Assembly (NCBI GenBank): GCA_028023455.1
Contig: JAQFVV010013060.1
Coordinates: forward strand, 1-64,000
DNA from: Epiperipatus broadwayi
Lineage: Eukaryota > Onychophora > Udeonychophora > Euonychophora > Peripatidae
Direction: 5' to 3'
Length of the DNA: 64,000 nucleotides
Position numbers and translations under genes: made by a program. Shown piece after piece: positions 61,161 through 64,000 of the stretch. Every line of letters begins with the position of its first letter. Position 1 is the stretch's first letter. Below the pieces are notes generated by a model, which did not search any database, was not told the DNA's origin, and was given only the letters and a program-made list of their open reading frames with translations.

Positions 61161-61624
61161 AATAAAAAAATATAAATAGTGCAGAAAAGTGTTAATGACA
61201 ATATGCAAAATATATGCAAATTCTCTACATAGCCCAGCATTTGGAGATATCGAAGTAGGTGTCATATCTTTTGATGGAGTTTATTATTTCAACAGCTCTA
61301 GCTGAGAAACAAAGTCAGAATGAAGAATCACTAAGTATTATGCCACTTTAGTCAGAATTTATGTTTGTTTCCCAGATACTACTGCTGAAATAATCGAACA
61401 TTAACATTAAATGATAATTGATAAGAACTGTTCTATATTTGAATTTCAGTTAGTGATATGCAGCTACTTCAGTTTCTTATACATATATTCATTAAACGCC
61501 AGTCAACACTTAGACAATTCCATTATAAATAAAATCAACAATTTCAAACTGTTGTCAAGGCAACCTCCTTTTAACAATAAAGGTGGAATATATATATAAT
61601 AATTATGAAAAACTTTCATTGATT

Positions 61625-61915
61625 ACAAATGTAACAAAATTCAAGCATACACATATAGTTATGATTTACAAAGTATCCAATGCATAAAATACAAACAACC
61701 ACCAGTTTTATTTAACTTACATTTTCAGTACAGAGCATTATTCTTACCAGTCATGTTTTTAAAGCAGTCTTTGGGTATTAGTAAGAATAGCCATAATTAA
61801 TGATGTTCAGCACTGAAAATGCATTAAGTTAAATAAAATTGGTATGGGTTTTTTATTTTATGCATTGGATACTTCATAAAACATATGTATATATCTATAC
61901 TTGAATTTTGTTAAT
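61625..61915. repeat. Fold-back A of the 61.6-62.7 kb cluster
   Basis: Arms CAAAATTCAAGCATACACAT with TATCCAATGCATAAAATA on the left, and TATTTTATGCATTGGATACT with ATCTATACTTGAATTTTG on the right, are inverted over about 95 bases. Confidence 0.75.
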
Positions 61916-62365
61916 AAAACAAGTCATAAATTTCTAACTTGCTTTTAAGCTTGCATTTAATGATCACTAGATGGAGCTTACCAATAGCTCTAATCAAGCT
62001 TTATTTTATAAGTGCCGAAAGAGAAGGAATTCAAAATCTCTATCGGAAAATTCCTATCTTCAGACCAATCAGTTTCGAGCTTATGGATCACCTCAGTAGA
62101 GCGCTGGGACTCTAGAAACTAGATCTAAAATACTATCTCAAAAGTCAGCACTTATAAAACACGTTACTATTAATTTGAAAGCCTGAACTTTTCAGACAAA
62201 TCCAGCCTTGAAAACCAGATAGCTATATCGGTTTGAATTCAGCTCAGTTTCTTTCTTTTTCGGCACTTATAAAATAAAGCTTGATTAGAGCTATTGGTAA
62301 CTCCATCTAGTGATCATTAAATGCAAGCTTAAAAGCAAGTTATGAAATTTATGACTTGTTTTAAT
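61916..62365. repeat. Fold-back B of the 61.6-62.7 kb cluster
   Basis: Arms AACAAGTCATAAATTTCTAA through AGCTTTATTTTATAAGTGCC (61919-62019), and the inverse (62261-62364) starting GGCACTTATAAAATAAAGCT, pair nearly perfectly. The interior holds GACCAATCAGTTTCGAGCTT and a CTTTTCAGACAAATCCAGCC block. Confidence 0.85.
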
Positions 62366-62665
62366 AAATTATTATAAGTGTACATTTGAAGGCTTTTGTG
62401 ATGCTATATAGCAGAGGCTATTACTATATGGTGAAACTGAGCTGAATTCAGACCCATATAGCTATCTGGTTTGTAAGGCTGGATTTGAAGATATTTACAT
62501 GTCTGAAAAGTTCAGGCTTTCAAATTGATAGTAATATGTTTTATAAGTGCTGACTTTTGAGTTAGTATTTTAGATCTAGTTTCTAGAGTCCCAGTGCTCC
62601 ACTGAGGTGAACCATAAGCTCGAAACTGATTGGTCTGGATTAGAGCTATTGGTAAGCTCTATCTA
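62366..62665 (-). repeat. Partial inverted copy of fold-back B interior
   Basis: Contains the inverse of the interior of fold-back B: GCTGAATTCAGACCCATATA, GAAAAGTTCAGGCTTTCAAA, AGTTTCTAGAGTCCCAG and AAGCTCGAAACTGATTGGTC, then GAGCTATTGGTAAGCTCTAT. It shows the family also moves or rearranges in parts. Confidence 0.7.
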
Positions 62666-62675
62666 GTGATCATAT

Positions 62676-62840
62676 ATATATCATCATTATTTTCAAGCAT
62701 TATTGATCCACTGCAGGAAGATGGTCTTTTTAAGTTATATCCATTTTCTTCAATACCTAGTCTCTCTTCTCCATATCATCCTAGCATATTTCCTTATTTC
62801 ATCCATCCATCTCACATGGGTATTAATATAATCAATTTCT
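62676..62840 (-). pseudogene. RTE-type LINE 3' terminal fragment
   Basis: The minus strand reads GATGGATGAAATAAGGAAAT, GGATGATATGGAGAAGAG, and CTTCCTGCAGTGGATCAATA, then AATAATGATGATATA. These match the last 150 bases of the RTE element ending near 18985. Inserted directly after the fold-back cluster. Confidence 0.75.
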
Positions 62841-63352
62841 TAGTTATTTATAAGGTCGTGATCTTTGAACACAGGAAGTAACTAATTGAACTTTGATTCA
62901 AGGATTTTTAACTTCTGAACTCATCACTTCCACTACAGTAAACCAAACAAGGTAATTAATTATAATTTAAGTAAAATAAAAGAATTAAGTGTAAGGTAGA
63001 AAAGACATTATTTTGTTAAAGTATTTAATTCTTTTTTGTATGGAGACTGTTGATTATATAAGAAACTAAATTGAAACATGTCAGAGAATGAATAAAAAAA
63101 AAATTTAGACAAAAGTTGTTTAATGACTTAATATTCACATTCACTGTTTAATGCAGAAAATATCACTTCAAAGAAACTGATGCAGTTATATATAAGTCAA
63201 AAGATGCTAAACTTAGATGAGATATGCAAATCATTCAAGTGAGCTGACAATATCTTCTGAACTTTAAGTATAAGAGCAAATATAATTTGAAGAATTTGAT
63301 GATATATTTATGTCATAATGCTTGCCACCAGTACTTGTAGAAGCCTTTGGCA

Positions 63353-63600
63353 GGATAGCTCAATTGGTTAGAGTGTTACCTTAAAATTCAATATTCAATA
63401 ATCTAAGAGTCTAGGTTCGAATCCCATGCTAGTTCTGTCAATGGTCAGGTCAGCAACATCTGAAGAAGAGGAGAGAATAATACCTCTCGAAATGTTGTGC
63501 TTATATTAACTTGTTTGACATGCTATTACTAACAGTTGAAGGTATTTGGAATATTTAAATAAAGTTAAATTTTTCTAAAGACATTCAATACTCATATTAG
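63353..63600 (+). repeat. tRNA-derived SINE with intact box A and box B
   Basis: Starts GGATAGCTCAATTGGTTAGA (box A), has GGTTCGAATCC (63414-63424, box B) and an enlarged region between them. The body carries GGTCAGGTCAGCAACATCTG, AAGAAGAGGAGAGAATAATA and CCTCTCGAAATGTTG, then TTAAATAAAGTTAAATTTTT near the 3' end. GCAACAT before CTGAAGA (63460-63466) pairs with ATGTTG after GAA, and GAGG pairs with CCTC. This makes a long two-stem hairpin related in sequence, but not in layout, to a hammerhead. Copies lie at 50930 and 56540. Confidence 0.8.
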
Positions 63601-63702
63601 ATGATGGAAATAATCCAATATAAAAATACAACTGAGTGTGACTATAGAAAAAGTAGCACTATCAAAGAGGTCATTTTGAAAAGATAATATATCTCGGGAA
63701 TA

Positions 63703-63752
63703 ACAAAGCCACTGATATTATAGAAAATGTGCCACTGATATTATAGAAAATG
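63703..63752. repeat. 24-base tandem duplication
   Basis: GCCACTGATATTATAGAAAA occurs twice head to tail, ending ATGT each time. No function is suggested. Confidence 0.7.
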
Positions 63753-64000
63753 TTTAATATTAGAAATGATAAAGATATTCTATTGGTAAATTGGACAGTA
63801 AAGCAAAACCTGAAAAGCTAAACTGAAAGCTTTTGACATGATCTCCCATTGAGAGCAGAATACTGTCAAGTGTAGAAAATATTAGATTCATATGACAATG
63901 AGAATGGTTGGGTTATATTCATTGTCAAGTGAAAATTTGATAAATTTTGATGCCAAAATTGATTGTAAAGCTAATTCTTCTATTATTTATGAGAATATGC

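Noticed and set aside
63353-63424. Functional tRNA gene with long variable arm
   Set aside because: The anticodon stem cannot be formed and decayed copies with the same body occur at 50930 and 56540.
4300-64000. CRISPR arrays, bacterial operons or ribosomal RNA
   Set aside because: No regular spacer-repeat array, ribosome-binding sites, compact operons or rRNA-like blocks were seen; introns and retrotransposons show eukaryotic DNA.

Overview
The window is AT-rich eukaryotic DNA, most likely from an invertebrate animal. It has long introns, consensus GT/AG splice sites, several families of non-LTR retrotransposons, Penelope-like elements, tRNA-derived SINEs, a hAT-type MITE and many fold-back (palindromic) repeats. 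Few open frames are long, and most of the recognisable protein signal is decayed transposon. I cannot name the species. A dynein-arm assembly gene implies an animal with motile cilia or flagella.

Host genes. Two spliced genes can be read. On the minus strand, the last two coding exons of a DNAAF6/PIH1D3-type dynein axonemal assembly factor lie at 59345-59260 and 54171-54045. Its earlier exons were not found and may lie beyond base 64000. On the plus strand, a small unidentified gene starts at 37178. Its second exon is at 47433-47561, with matching splice phase, and a possible short last exon is at 58451-58491. If that last exon is real, the two genes overlap on opposite strands. A third region, 45.06-46.0 kb, has coding-like fragments and a membrane segment but no resolved structure.

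Layout. 0.15-8.9 kb: a minus-strand LINE (ORF1 with zinc knuckle, AP endonuclease, reverse transcriptase, C-terminal CCHC, TAA-repeat tail) split by a 3.5 kb insertion with TG...CA ends and a 4-bp target duplication. 9-12.9 kb: unannotated AT-rich DNA. 13-19 kb: a plus-strand RTE/BovB-like LINE split by a 3.0 kb TG...CA insertion that carries a promoter-like motif. 19-40 kb: seven copies of one fold-back family, a Ty3/Gypsy gag fossil, copies of another LINE, RTE tails and a CR1-like fragment. 38-45 kb: Penelope-like material, including a decayed element with an RYVDD reverse transcriptase and a GIY-YIG nuclease behind an inverted pair of terminal repeats. 48-51 kb: two decayed copies of a third LINE type and a hAT-like MITE. 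50.9-63.6 kb: SINEs and more fold-backs.

The most interesting signal is a recurring CTGANGA-stem-GAAA module, the core of the hammerhead ribozyme. It appears in several unrelated repeat families here. The best examples are in the 19-40 kb fold-back family, where a pairing stem I, the core and a two-base-pair stem III ending in GTC can all be drawn. Penelope-like elements are known to carry hammerheads. Their presence on the arms of a palindromic, protein-free family is worth testing.
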